NCBI RefSeq assembly: GCF_036346105.1
Contig: NZ_CP107811.1
Coordinates: 6,343,501 to 6,407,500, forward strand
DNA: 64,000 bases
Reading direction: 5' to 3'
Origin: Streptomyces sp. NBC_00539
GTDB taxonomy: Bacteria > Actinomycetota > Actinomycetes > Streptomycetales > Streptomycetaceae
How positions within the stretch are numbered: position 1 is the first letter of the stretch; every line of letters starts with the position of its first letter. Shown here piece after piece: positions 28,987-38,200 of this stretch. Made by a program: the position numbers and the translations under genes. The notes beneath the pieces are model-generated. The model searched no databases and was not told the origin of the DNA. It saw only the letters and a list, made by a program, of their open reading frames with translations.

Positions 28987-29214
28987 ATGACCGACCGCGA
29001 ACGCAGCGAGCCGCCGCGCACCACCCCGTCCCACGCCCCGGGTGAGGCGGGTGACGAGGCAGCACGACGGGAAGCCGAACGCGCCCAGCGCGGCACCCAG
29101 GACCAGACCGCGGAGGGCGAGCCGGGAGAGGCGGCCGACGCGCTCTCCCCGAGCCCCGGCGCGCAGCGCAGCTCCCGCAGGCACGCGCAGTCCGGCGACT
29201 CCGACCGGCCTTGA
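28987..29214 (+). CDS. Small hydrophilic protein (75 aa), unknown
   Basis: A 75-residue polar protein rich in Glu, Arg, Pro and Ala, without hydrophobic segments. GAGAGGAAAGG precedes the ATG. It is probably intrinsically unfolded. Such small charged proteins are common in Streptomyces; no family recognised. It converges with the phospholipase D-type gene. Confidence 0.5.
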   Translation: MTDRERSEPPRTTPSHAPGEAGDEAARREAERAQRGTQDQTAEGEPGEAADALSPSPGAQRSSRRHAQSGDSDRP

Positions 29215-29251
29215 CCGGTTCCCGTCCGGCGCCCACGGCGCGCCCCAAGGG

Positions 29252-30469
29252 TCACAGATAACGGCGGATGGGCAGGACCGCGGCCTCGCGTGCGCGCTGC
29301 GCGAGGGAGCGGTCCTTCCATCTGCCGGGGCGGATGGGGTCACTGGCCTTGAGGTCGGTGTCGTAGTGCCCGTCGAGAACGGCGGTGAAGCTCCGGTCCA
29401 TGACGGCGAGCATCACCTCTTCGTCGTGGTCCAGGGAGCGCCGGTTGAAGTTGGTGGAGCCGATCAGTGAGACGACCCCGTCCATGGTGATGATCTTGGC
29501 GTGCATCATGGTCGGCTGGTATTCGAAGATCCTCACACCGCTGGCGGTCAGCGCTTCGTAGTGACGCTGGCCCGCCAGCCGGCACACCCGCTTGTCCGTG
29601 TGGGGGCCGGGCAGCAGGATCTGGACCTCCACGCCGCGACGCGCCGTCGCGCACAGCAGGTCGACGAAGTACGTGTCGGGCGCGAAGTAGGCCGTGGCCA
29701 GACGCACCCGCTCCTCGGCCGACTCCAGGATGACGCGGATCAGGGTCTGCATGTCCTGCCAGCCGAAGCTCGCCGACCCGCGTACGACCTGCACGATCGC
29801 ATCGCCCGACGGTTCGTGCCCGACGAAGCGGTCCCGGTCGTCGAAGAGCTCCGCATGGCACTCCGCCCAGTTCTGGGCGAACGCCGCGGCGATGCCGTCG
29901 ACGGCCGGACCGCGCACCTCGACGTGCGTGTCACGCCACTCCCCGGGATTGCGGGCGTCGCCGCACCACTCCTGCGCGATGCCGACGCCGCCGGTGAACG
30001 CGGTCTGTTCGTCCACCACCAGCACCTTGCGGTGACAGCGGTGGTTCTGCTTGAGCGGGGAGAGGTAGAGGGGCTTGCGGAACCAGGCCACCTGCACCCC
30101 CGCGGCGTCCATCTCCTCCAGGAGCTCGGGCTCTATGAGACGGCTCCCGAACCCGTCCAGGAGGAGACGGACCCGCAGACCGGCACGGGCCCGGGCGGCC
30201 AGTGCCGCGGCGAACCGGCGGGCGATGTCCCCGCGCCAGTAGACGAAGGTCATCATGTCCACCGTGTGGCGGGCCTCCTCGATCGAGGACAGCATCGCCG
30301 CGAAGATCTCGTCTCCGTTGCGCAGCGGACGCAGACTGTTGCCCTCGGTCGCGGCGATGCCTATGAGCCGTTCCAGGCGCCTGCGGATCCGGACGATCCG
30401 TTCGTCCGCTCCGGGGGCTGCCGGCTCTTCGGCCGGTTCGCAGGTGGCCGATGGCACTCCGCTGGTCAT
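29252..30469 (-). CDS. Phospholipase D-like cardiolipin synthase family protein
   Basis: A 405-residue protein with two HKD motifs: HRKVLVVDEQTAFTGG near 165-180 and HAKIITMDGVVSLIGSTNFN near 320-340. These form one active site joining or splitting phosphodiester bonds, as in cardiolipin synthase. The two N-terminal membrane helices of ClsA are absent, so it is of the soluble ClsB/C-like type. GAGGAG precedes the ATG. Confidence 0.9.
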   Translation of the reverse strand: MTSGVPSATCEPAEEPAAPGADERIVRIRRRLERLIGIAATEGNSLRPLRNGDEIFAAMLSSIEEARHTVDMMTFVYWRGDIARRFAAALAARARAGLRVRLLLDGFGSRLIEPELLEEMDAAGVQVAWFRKPLYLSPLKQNHRCHRKVLVVDEQTAFTGGVGIAQEWCGDARNPGEWRDTHVEVRGPAVDGIAAAFAQNWAECHAELFDDRDRFVGHEPSGDAIVQVVRGSASFGWQDMQTLIRVILESAEERVRLATAYFAPDTYFVDLLCATARRGVEVQILLPGPHTDKRVCRLAGQRHYEALTASGVRIFEYQPTMMHAKIITMDGVVSLIGSTNFNRRSLDHDEEVMLAVMDRSFTAVLDGHYDTDLKASDPIRPGRWKDRSLAQRAREAAVLPIRRYL

Positions 30470-30547
30470 ACAAGCACTCCTCGATCGGTCCCGTGCGACC
30501 TCGGACCCTATCGAACAGTTCTGCGCAGGGGGTCACCGCCCGTGCGG

Positions 30548-31801
30548 TCAGTCGATCACGATCTCCGCCTCGAAGCGGGCTCCCAGCTCCCGCAGCCGCT
30601 TCTCGCACTCCTCCCGCGTCGGCGCCGACAGGACCGCCGCGGCCAGGAAGTCCGAGGACAACGCGGCTTCGGCGAGCACCTCGCCGGGCTCCGCGAACAC
30701 CCCGTAGAACTCCACCCACGGCTCCTCCGGCGTGGCCGGGATGCCGCGCACCGTTCCCGGGCGCTTCATCATCAGGACCTGACCCGCCATCCGGAGCGGC
30801 TCCAGCCGGCCGCCCTCCGGGAGGCGCTCCAGGGCCGGCAGCCGCAGTCCCGTGTGCGCGCGCGACGCCAGCTCCACCGGGTGCACCCCGAAGACGGCGG
30901 TCAGCACCTCGCGGATGCGCGCGCCCGCCGGCCGGGCCGCGACCTCGCAGACCACCAGCCGGTCGTCGGGCGTGTGGAACACCTCTGCGTGGAAGGCGAA
31001 GTCGGCCGGGCCGCCCAGCGCCGCGAGCGCCGCCTGCGCCAGCTCCAGCAGCCTCGGCGACAGCGGGTCCGACGGGTCCAGCGTGAGGTCCACCCGGGCG
31101 CCGCTGTCGGCCTGGAAGGACGACAGCTCGTACTGGTACTGCGAGGGCCAGGCCATGACCGTACGGCCGCCCGCCACCACCCCGTCCACGTGGCACATCC
31201 GGCCCGGGACGTACGCCTCCAGCAGCAGGTCCTCGCGGGGACCGGCGCCCGGGGCGAAGGCCTCGGACAGGTGCTGCTCCAGCTCCTCCACGCTCCGCAC
31301 GGTCCGCAGGCCCACGGAGCCGAAGCCGTCGCGCGCCTTGAACACCAGCGGCAGTCCGTGCTCCGCCGCGAACGCACGCGCCTCGTCCGCCGTCCGGGGC
31401 AGGGTGTGCGGGGCGACGGCGATGCCCGCCGCCGCCAGTTTCCGCTTCATCAGGACCTTGTCCCGGAAGGGCAGCACCTCCTCGGGCAGCTGGCCGGGCA
31501 GGCCGAACTTCTCCCGCAGGGCGGCGGCCCGGATCAGGTCCGCCTCGTGGTGCGCGATGACGTGGGTCACCCCGTATTCCTGGATCAGGTCACGGGCGAG
31601 CCGGTCGACGAGGTCCTCGTCGTCGAACGTGTCGATGAGTTCGAGGTGGCGGTATCCGCCGGGCCCGTCCGGGACCGGCTCGCGGCCCGCCACGATCTTG
31701 TCCCGGGCGGCGATCATCACCACGCCGCCGTCGAGCCCCGCCAGCCACCGGTCGTACGGGAAGGGCTCCAGCGGGAACCGGTGCAGTACGAGCGCGCTCA
31801 C
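30548..31801 (-). CDS. ATP-grasp ligase, third of the tandem
   Basis: A 417-residue ATP-grasp protein that should activate a carboxylate as acyl phosphate and join it to an amine. Visible are the N-domain (THVIAHHEADL), the ATP-clamp Lys in LPLVFKARDGFGSVG, the LLLEAYVPG segment and the metal site CEVAARPAG, where the usual Asn after Glu is Ala. Residues about 310-417 form the C-terminal lid. GTG overlaps the previous stop (GTGA), and it is last in the operon. Substrate unknown. Confidence 0.85.
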   Translation of the reverse strand: MSALVLHRFPLEPFPYDRWLAGLDGGVVMIAARDKIVAGREPVPDGPGGYRHLELIDTFDDEDLVDRLARDLIQEYGVTHVIAHHEADLIRAAALREKFGLPGQLPEEVLPFRDKVLMKRKLAAAGIAVAPHTLPRTADEARAFAAEHGLPLVFKARDGFGSVGLRTVRSVEELEQHLSEAFAPGAGPREDLLLEAYVPGRMCHVDGVVAGGRTVMAWPSQYQYELSSFQADSGARVDLTLDPSDPLSPRLLELAQAALAALGGPADFAFHAEVFHTPDDRLVVCEVAARPAGARIREVLTAVFGVHPVELASRAHTGLRLPALERLPEGGRLEPLRMAGQVLMMKRPGTVRGIPATPEEPWVEFYGVFAEPGEVLAEAALSSDFLAAAVLSAPTREECEKRLRELGARFEAEIVID

Positions 31802-33114
31802 GCCGCAACCCCCAGTCCGCGGTCGGCGGCGGGAGCGTGCGCAGGGGTCACGTCGATGCGGATCTCCTCGGTCAGCCGCTCGCAGAGGGCTATCGCCGCG
31901 TCGGTGTCGGCCGCCGTCACCGCGGCGAAGCCGAGCCGGTCCCAGTTGTCCCGCAGCGGCCGGACCTCGTCGCCGGGGCTCACGGAGACCTCCACGGCCA
32001 GCACGTCCGGACGCGCCGCGACCTCCTCCACGCCGGAGACGGCCGTGACCGTGCCTGGGTCCCGGAGGACGAAGCGCGTGCAGGCGCCGGCGCGGGCGAT
32101 CGGGGGTTCGGGCAGTTCCTCGACCAGGCCCAGCGGCCAGGCGACGCCGTACCGCAGGAGGTCGATCCCGTACGCGGCCTCGACCAGCTCGTTGATGTGG
32201 CCGCCGCCGACCCGGTTGTGGGACTCGATGACGACGGGCCCGCGCGAGGTCAGGCGCAACTCGGTGTGGCTCGGCCCGTCGGTCACGCCCATGGTGTCGA
32301 GGAAGTCCGCGACCGCGGTGGTGACCTGCTCGTACGCCTGCGGTACGAGCCGGGCGGGCAGGGCGTGGCCCAGCTCCGCGAAGTGCGTGTCGTCGACGAG
32401 CTTCTCGGTCACGGCGACCACCACGTGGCGGCCGCCGAAGCTGAACCCCTCCACGCTGAACTCGGGGCCGTCGAGGTAGGACTCCATCAGGAACTCGCGC
32501 ACCGTGAACAGCGTCGATCCGCGGTCGGTGCGCCGGCCGCGCAGCTCCTCGATCCGCTCCCACGCCGCTTCCAGGTCGGCGGCGCCGCCGACCCGGATCA
32601 GACCGAAGCTGGCGGTCGCGTCCGTCGGCTTGACGATGAACGGGAAGCCCGCCTTCAGGGCGAAAGCCTCCAGCGACTCGCGGTCGGTGACCCGGCCCCA
32701 GTGGATCGACAACTTGCCGTGTTCCGCCAGGTGTTGGCGCATCAGGCACTTGTTGCGCATCCTGCGGCTCACTTCCGGCCGGGTGCCCGGGAAGCCGAAG
32801 TGGTCGTTCAGCCGCGCCGCCATGTCGAGACCGCCCTCGGTGAGGGAGACGATCGTGTCGAACCCCCAGACCTCGCGGGCCGCCTCGGCCAGCGGCCGTA
32901 CGGTGTCCCACGCGGTGTAGTCGACCATCAGCAGCACGTCGGCCAGCCCGGTCTGGAAGGCGTTGATCTTGTCCGGGTGCTGGAGCAGCACCACGCGGAC
33001 GCCCAGGGCCTTCGCGCGTTCGAGGTGCTGGTCGGTCCCACCGACGAGGAGCATCGTCCGCTCGGTAACTGGTGTGGCCGGTGGGGCGGCTGCGGTCACG
33101 GTTCTCGCGCTCAT
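31798..33114 (-). CDS. ATP-grasp ligase, second of the tandem
   Basis: A 438-residue ATP-grasp enzyme. Residues 20-130 are the pre-ATP-grasp domain (MLLVGGTDQHLERAKALG); the clamp Lys is in PFIVKPTDATASFG; ESYLDGPEFSVEG and TELRLTSRGPVVIESHNRVGGG carry the canonical Glu/Asn metal ligands. A C-terminal domain of about 100 residues follows. It overlaps both neighbours by 4 bp. The closest architecture known to me is that of L-amino-acid ligases (dipeptide forming). Confidence 0.87.
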   Translation of the reverse strand: MSARTVTAAAPPATPVTERTMLLVGGTDQHLERAKALGVRVVLLQHPDKINAFQTGLADVLLMVDYTAWDTVRPLAEAAREVWGFDTIVSLTEGGLDMAARLNDHFGFPGTRPEVSRRMRNKCLMRQHLAEHGKLSIHWGRVTDRESLEAFALKAGFPFIVKPTDATASFGLIRVGGAADLEAAWERIEELRGRRTDRGSTLFTVREFLMESYLDGPEFSVEGFSFGGRHVVVAVTEKLVDDTHFAELGHALPARLVPQAYEQVTTAVADFLDTMGVTDGPSHTELRLTSRGPVVIESHNRVGGGHINELVEAAYGIDLLRYGVAWPLGLVEELPEPPIARAGACTRFVLRDPGTVTAVSGVEEVAARPDVLAVEVSVSPGDEVRPLRDNWDRLGFAAVTAADTDAAIALCERLTEEIRIDVTPAHAPAADRGLGVAA

Positions 33115-34430
33115 GACAAGGCTTCCTTCTTGCTGGGGGTGCTGGGAGTGCCGACGTTGCCGGGCGTGCTGGACGTGATGGGCGTGCTCTGCGTGCTGGA
33201 CGTGTCGTGTGTGCCGGGTGTCACCGTGGTGCGCAGCGCTGCGAACGCAGCGTCGATCCGCTCGGCGGCTTCGGCGGGGCTCGGGGCGTCGACGACGGCG
33301 TAGCCGTGCCGGGTACCGGAGTCGGTGGTGCGCGGCAGGACGTCGCCCGGCCCGTACGGGAAGTGCAGGGCGTGCACGTGCTCCTCGGCGCCGAGCTCCG
33401 CCAGGCCCTCGACGGACTCCAGGCGCCCGGCGGGCAGCCGGAAGAAGCCGACGCCGGCGTACCGCCGCGGGGCGGGCGTCCTGACGTCCTCGCCGGCCAG
33501 GGCCCGGAAGATCGCCGCTTCCATGTCGAGGCCGGTGGCGACCTCCACGAGCAGCGGGATCCGGTCACCGCCCAGCCGGGCCTGCGACTCCACGATGCGC
33601 GGGCCGGCCGAAGTGAGGATGACCTCGGTGTGCGCCGGACCGAACGCGTAGCCGGCCAGGTCGAGCAGTGCGGTGACGGTGGACCGGATCGCCTGCGCGT
33701 CGACGTCGGGGAGCGGGGCAGGGTGGACGTGCCCGGTCTCCACGAACCCGGGCGGACCGCTGGTCTGCTTGGCCGTGATGCCGACGACCTCGTGCCTGCC
33801 CCCGACGGTCAGGGTCTCGACGCTGAACTCCGGGCCCTCCAGGAAGTCCTCGACGATGTACGGGCCTTCGATGCCGGCCGACTTGACCCGCTCGGTCCAC
33901 TCCGCGAGGTCCGCGGCGGTGCGGACGAGGGCGATCCCGCGACTGCCCGCCGAGTTGGCGGGTTTGACCACGGCAGGCAGGCCGAACTCCGCCAGCAACG
34001 GCTCCACTTCGCCGAGCGCGGCGGCTTCCCGGGCGCGGACCACGGAGACGCCGTTGCGGTTGAGCAGACGGCGCATCGCGTTCTTGTCGTTGAGCAGCCT
34101 GACGGACTCCGCGCGGTTGGGCGACAGACCGAGCGCCTCGGCTTCGGCGACCACCGGGGCCATGCTGGACTCGCTGCCCAGGTGCAGGACGTGCTGGATG
34201 CCGTTCTCCACGGCCATCCGGGCCACGAGCGTGCGCAGCGCGGCCTCGTCCTCGAAGTCGACCAGGGCCAGTGCCTCGGAGTGGGCCGCGACCTTGTCGA
34301 GGTAGGCGGCCGGGCGGAGCGCGGGGTCCCAGATGGACCAGACCCGGAATCCGGCCTCGACGGCCTTGCGGACGAGCTGTTCGTACGGCATCACCATCAG
34401 CAGGCGGCCGGCGGTGGGGGAGTGGGTCAT
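33111..34430 (-). CDS. ATP-grasp ligase, first of the tandem, with a Thr/Ser/Pro tail
   Basis: A 439-residue ATP-grasp enzyme similar to its downstream neighbour: PAVVKPANSAGSRG, VEDFLEGPEFSVETL and VESQARLGGDRI, in which the usual Asn ligand is Ala. Its FVETGHVHPAPL and GPAHTEVILT segments are nearly those of the ATP-grasp half of the fusion at 41260. The last 35 residues are a Thr/Ser/Pro tail coded by imperfect short DNA repeats (33132-33223). It starts within the MFS stop (ATGA). Confidence 0.86.
   Translation of the reverse strand: MTHSPTAGRLLMVMPYEQLVRKAVEAGFRVWSIWDPALRPAAYLDKVAAHSEALALVDFEDEAALRTLVARMAVENGIQHVLHLGSESSMAPVVAEAEALGLSPNRAESVRLLNDKNAMRRLLNRNGVSVVRAREAAALGEVEPLLAEFGLPAVVKPANSAGSRGIALVRTAADLAEWTERVKSAGIEGPYIVEDFLEGPEFSVETLTVGGRHEVVGITAKQTSGPPGFVETGHVHPAPLPDVDAQAIRSTVTALLDLAGYAFGPAHTEVILTSAGPRIVESQARLGGDRIPLLVEVATGLDMEAAIFRALAGEDVRTPAPRRYAGVGFFRLPAGRLESVEGLAELGAEEHVHALHFPYGPGDVLPRTTDSGTRHGYAVVDAPSPAEAAERIDAAFAALRTTVTPGTHDTSSTQSTPITSSTPGNVGTPSTPSKKEALS
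33132..33223. repeat. Imperfect short repeats coding the ATP-grasp tail
   Basis: Several degenerate copies of a gggcgtgctggacgt-like unit in the 3' end of the ATP-grasp gene. They translate to a Ser/Thr/Pro-rich unstructured tail absent from the two other ATP-grasps. Confidence 0.55.
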
Positions 34431-35803
34431 GACGTTGCTCCGTTCCGGGCCGACGCGACGACCGGCCGGGCCGGCTGCGCGGCGGCGGTGTTCTGGTCCG
34501 AGGGCGCCTCGACGGGCTCCGGCTCCGCGGCCGCCTCACCGTGCTCCGCGGCGGCCCGTTCCGCCGCGGCCTGGCGCGCATCGCGCAGCGGCAGCAGGGA
34601 CCGGTAGACGAGGATGGCGCCGAGGCCGAAGGCCGCGTACAGCAGGCTCATGCCGACCGGCGAGAGGAAGGCCCCGACGGTCACGCACAGCGAGCCGATG
34701 AGCAGGCCGATGCGGGCGTTGAGACCGTAGGCGGCCAGGTACTTGGTGCGGGCGGCCGGATCCACCAGGTCGGCGAGCAGCGCCTGCTTGACCGGCACGT
34801 TCGCGATCTCGCCGACCGTCAGCAGTACCGCGGCCGCGATCAGGACCCAGCCGCTGTTGCTGACGGCGAGGACCATGTACCCGGCGGTGAAGACCGTGAG
34901 GCCCGCGTAGAGCCGGACGCGGTCGGGCAGCCGGCGGAACATGCTGCCGGCGAAGAGCGCGAACACGACGATCAGGGCGGTGTTGACGGCCCGCAGGATG
35001 CCGAGCATCGCGACGCCGTCCACCGCCGGGAACCAGCGGTCCAGTCCGGCCAGCGCCTGCTCGGGGAAGTCGTCCGCGAGCCGGACGGCGATGTAGTAGC
35101 CGATCTGCACCTCGATGGCCCGGCTGAACGTCGCCGCGGCCAGGAGCCGCAGGAACACCCGGTCCCGGGAGACCGCGAGGTAGCCGCGGAGCATGGCGGG
35201 GATGCCGGCCGCCTGGTCCTTGGCGGATTCCGGGGCGCTCTCGGCGATCCACCACCAGGTGACCAGGGCGGTTGCCGCGGAGAGTCCGGCCGCGGCGGTC
35301 AGCAGCAGCGTGAAGTGCTCGCCGTAGAAGAAACCGCCGATCAGGGCGCCGGCGGTGAACGCCAGGTTGATCGACCAGTAGTTGACGGTGTAGACGAAGT
35401 TCCGGTTCTCGGGGGTGGAGACGTCGATCATCATCGCTTCGGCGGCCGGGGTGGCCGCGCTCGCGAGACAGGTGTTGAGCAGGAAGAGGACGAAGGTCAC
35501 CGCTCCCGACTGCCACCAGGGCGAGTTGGCCAGGGCCAGCAGCCCGAAGGTGAGGGCCGCCCCGACCTCGCCCGCCACCATCAGCGGTTTGCGGCCGTAG
35601 ACGTCGGCCAGGTGGCCGCCGAGGAAGTTGCTGGCGATGCCCGCGGCCGCCACGACCAGGGTGAGCACGCCCGCCGCGGCAGCCCCGTACAGGGCGGCCA
35701 GGTGGATGACCATCAGCGGCATCAGCATGATGCCGAGCAGCCGCTGGACGAATCCCACGCCCAGCCTCAGTTTGATGTTCGGGTGCAACGCGCGGAAGTT
35801 CAT
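34427..35803 (-). CDS. MFS transporter of the ATP-grasp operon
   Basis: A 458-residue major facilitator with 12 helices. Motif A reads GGHLADVYGRKPL in loop 2-3; PAAEAMMIDVSTPENRN is typical of drug or peptide exporters of the MFS MdtH/TetA-like type. A Glu/Ala/Pro tail of about 50 residues is cytoplasmic. Its end overlaps the first ATP-grasp gene by 4 bp. It probably exports the cluster product or gives self-resistance. Confidence 0.87.
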   Translation of the reverse strand: MNFRALHPNIKLRLGVGFVQRLLGIMLMPLMVIHLAALYGAAAAGVLTLVVAAAGIASNFLGGHLADVYGRKPLMVAGEVGAALTFGLLALANSPWWQSGAVTFVLFLLNTCLASAATPAAEAMMIDVSTPENRNFVYTVNYWSINLAFTAGALIGGFFYGEHFTLLLTAAAGLSAATALVTWWWIAESAPESAKDQAAGIPAMLRGYLAVSRDRVFLRLLAAATFSRAIEVQIGYYIAVRLADDFPEQALAGLDRWFPAVDGVAMLGILRAVNTALIVVFALFAGSMFRRLPDRVRLYAGLTVFTAGYMVLAVSNSGWVLIAAAVLLTVGEIANVPVKQALLADLVDPAARTKYLAAYGLNARIGLLIGSLCVTVGAFLSPVGMSLLYAAFGLGAILVYRSLLPLRDARQAAAERAAAEHGEAAAEPEPVEAPSDQNTAAAQPARPVVASARNGATS

Positions 35804-35841
35804 GCTCCGGCTCCCTCTCGGACGGCGCGACGGCGGTGGGC

Positions 35842-36861
35842 TCAGGGCTTGGCGGTCAGCGCGGCGGGCTGCCCCGCGGGCCGGGTGACGGGCTGTTCGA
35901 CGGCGGGGGCGGCGGGCGCTTCGTCCTCGTTCAACATGCTGAGGTAGCGCTCGCCCGTGTCGGGGAGGACCGTGACGATCGTGGCGCCGATGTAGTCCGG
36001 GTGCCCGGCCAGCCGGGCGCAGGCGTGGGCGACGGCGCCGGAGGAGACCCCGGCGAAGATCCCCTGGCGGCGGGCGAGGGCGCGGGCGGCGAGCATGGCG
36101 TCTTCGTCGGAGACCGTCACCACGCTGTCGATCAGGTCGACGGCGGTGGTGGGGGCGACGAAGCCGCCGTTGAGACCGGGGATGCGGTGCAGCCCGCCGA
36201 CGCCCTGGGACAGGACCGGCGAGTTCTCCGGTTCGACCGCGACGACGCGTACCTCCGGGTTCTGCTCCTTCAAGTACTTCGCGATGCCGCTGAGGGTGCC
36301 GCCGGTGCCCACACCGCAGACCAGTACGTCGATCCGCCCGGCCGTGTCGGTCCAGATCTCCGGGCCGGTCGTCTCGTAGTGGGCCCGCACGTTGTCGGGG
36401 TTCTCGTGCTGGCACGGGAACCAGGAGCCCGGCGTCGCCGCGTGCAACTCCTCGGCCTTGGCGATCGCACCGGGGTATCCGCTCTCGCGCGGGGTCTGCA
36501 CCACCTCCGCGCCCAGCGCCTTGAGCAGGGAGACCCGCTCGGCGGTGGCGCTGTCGGGCAGCACGATCACGCAGCGGTAGCCGCGGGCGGCACAGAACGC
36601 GGCCAGCGAGATGCCCGTGTTGCCGGACGTCGCCTCGATGACGGTGCCACTTCCGGCCTTGAGGTCGCCCCGGAGTTCCGCCGCCCGCAGCATGTACAGG
36701 GCGGCGCGGTCCTTGCTGCTGGACATCGGGTTGGCCGATTCCAGCTTCGCCAGCACCTCGGTGCCCGGGGCGGTGTCGTCGAAGCGCAGGCGGATCAGGG
36801 GGGTCGAGCCGACCAAGTCCTCGATGCTGTCGGCGATGTCGCGCTTCTGGCGGCTTTCCAC
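35842..36861 (-). CDS. Cysteine synthase-family PLP enzyme
   Basis: A 339-residue fold-type II PLP enzyme with Lys50 (SSSKDRAAL), the TSGNTGIS loop and GTGGTLSG phosphate loop, all canonical for O-acetylserine sulfhydrylase. With the serine acetyltransferase gene upstream it can make cysteine or another beta-substituted alanine from O-acetylserine. The GTG at 36861 has GAGGAA upstream; the N-terminal extension of the frame is rejected. A Pro/Ala tail of 20 residues is unusual for CysK. Confidence 0.88.
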   Translation of the reverse strand: MESRQKRDIADSIEDLVGSTPLIRLRFDDTAPGTEVLAKLESANPMSSSKDRAALYMLRAAELRGDLKAGSGTVIEATSGNTGISLAAFCAARGYRCVIVLPDSATAERVSLLKALGAEVVQTPRESGYPGAIAKAEELHAATPGSWFPCQHENPDNVRAHYETTGPEIWTDTAGRIDVLVCGVGTGGTLSGIAKYLKEQNPEVRVVAVEPENSPVLSQGVGGLHRIPGLNGGFVAPTTAVDLIDSVVTVSDEDAMLAARALARRQGIFAGVSSGAVAHACARLAGHPDYIGATIVTVLPDTGERYLSMLNEDEAPAAPAVEQPVTRPAGQPAALTAKP

Positions 36862-36989
36862 GTCTGGTTCCTCACAAGTCGTTCGGTGGGGCGGTGTGTC
36901 GGTCGGTCGTACGGTGCGGCGCACGCCGGCGTGGTCCTCGCGGGGGGAATCCGCCGGGGGCCGGCGCCGCGGGACGGGAGGGGGCGGTA

Positions 36990-37601
36990 CTACCAGGAGC
37001 CGGCCGAGGCGGTGACGGCGTACAGGTCCTCCATGGGCTGCGGAGCCTGGCCGACGGCCTTGATCACGGCGGTGGCGGCGAGCACCCGGGCGCCCGGCGG
37101 CACGTCCTTGTTCACCAGGGCCTGGGCCCCGATGACGGCGTGCTCACCGATGGTGACGGGGCCCAGCACGGTCGCGTTCGTACCGAGCACGACGTCGTGG
37201 CCGACCACCGGATGGCGGCGTTCCCCCGCGGCCCGGTTGTTGTCGCTCCACCAGCCCACCGCTCCCAGCGTGACCTGGTGGTAGATGGTCACGTCGTCCC
37301 CGACCACCGCGGTCTCGCCGATCACGACGGCCGCGCCGTGGTCGATGAACACCCGCCGGCCGAGCACCGCACCGGGATGGATCTCCACGGCGGTGCCCCG
37401 GCGGGCGTACCAGGCGATGGCCCGCGCGATGAACCGCAGCCCGCGCAGGTGCAGCCGGTGTGCGACGCGGTGCGCCCACAGGGCGGGCAGTGCCGCGTGC
37501 AGCAGGGCTTCGCGGCGGTTGCGCATGGACGGGTCCCGGGCGAGCACCACGTCCAGGTCTTCCTTCATGATCCGCAGGAGGCCGGGCCGGTCGTCCGCCA
37601 T
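36990..37601 (-). CDS. cysE: Serine O-acetyltransferase
   Basis: A 203-residue CysE-type protein. The N-terminal helices (MKEDLDVVLARDPSMRNRREALL) and the left-handed beta-helix (IHPGAVLGRRVFIDHGAAVVIG, with the catalytic Asp-His) are complete; VTLGAVG and the C-terminal loop follow. It makes O-acetylserine from serine and acetyl-CoA. The last residues end in ASAGSW rather than the usual Ile that forms the CysK-docking tail, so the complex with CysK may be lost. The ATG shares one base with the upstream stop. Confidence 0.9.
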   Translation of the reverse strand: MADDRPGLLRIMKEDLDVVLARDPSMRNRREALLHAALPALWAHRVAHRLHLRGLRFIARAIAWYARRGTAVEIHPGAVLGRRVFIDHGAAVVIGETAVVGDDVTIYHQVTLGAVGWWSDNNRAAGERRHPVVGHDVVLGTNATVLGPVTIGEHAVIGAQALVNKDVPPGARVLAATAVIKAVGQAPQPMEDLYAVTASAGSW

Positions 37602-38200
37602 CAGACGAGCACCCCGGCGGGCTCACCGAGGGGGCCGAGCTCGGCGCCGAGGGGGCTGAGCTCGGCGACGAGGGCGCGGGTCAGGCTCTCCAGCCGCGCC
37701 ACGACCTCCGGATCGGTGTAACGGCCGTCCGTGCCGTCCGGCACGGTGACGCCGCCGATGGCGACCGGCTCGTGTCCGACGACCAGTGCGCCGCACCGGC
37801 CGAGTACGCCGACCAGGCCGGGCTGGGCGTCGATCCCGCCGCGCGCCCCGGGGGAGGCGCTGGCCACGGCCGTCACCTTGCCGGTCAGCGGGCTTTGGCC
37901 GCCCGGCCGGGACAGCCAGTCCAGGGCGTTCTTGAGCGCGCCGGGCATCTCGCCGTTGTAGGAGGGGGTGCTGATGAACAACGCGTCCGCGCCGGCGACC
38001 AGTTCCTTGGCCGCGCGCACGGCCGCCGACCCGTCGGCGAGCTCCAGGCCGGCCTCGTAGAACGGCAGGCCGGCAACGGGGAGCAGCACGGTCTCGTGGT
38101 CACCGGGCAGCTCGCCCAGGATGTGGCGCACGGTCGCCAGCACGGCGTTGTTCAGCGAGTCCCGGCGCGTACTGCCGGATATCAGGACGATCTTCGCCAC
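37601..38200 (-). CDS. NAD(P)H-dependent FMN reductase
   Basis: A 199-residue flavodoxin-fold reductase. ISGSTRRDSLNNAVL binds the FMN phosphate, TPSYNGEMPGALKNALDWLSRP is the family signature, and a Gly-rich ASASPGARGG loop follows. It would supply reduced flavin. The GTG start is preceded by GAGAGGGG. It is first in the cysE-cysK-MFS-ATP-grasp operon, and the cysE start overlaps its stop. No flavin monooxygenase partner is in the window. Confidence 0.87.
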   Translation of the reverse strand: MAKIVLISGSTRRDSLNNAVLATVRHILGELPGDHETVLLPVAGLPFYEAGLELADGSAAVRAAKELVAGADALFISTPSYNGEMPGALKNALDWLSRPGGQSPLTGKVTAVASASPGARGGIDAQPGLVGVLGRCGALVVGHEPVAIGGVTVPDGTDGRYTDPEVVARLESLTRALVAELSPLGAELGPLGEPAGVLV

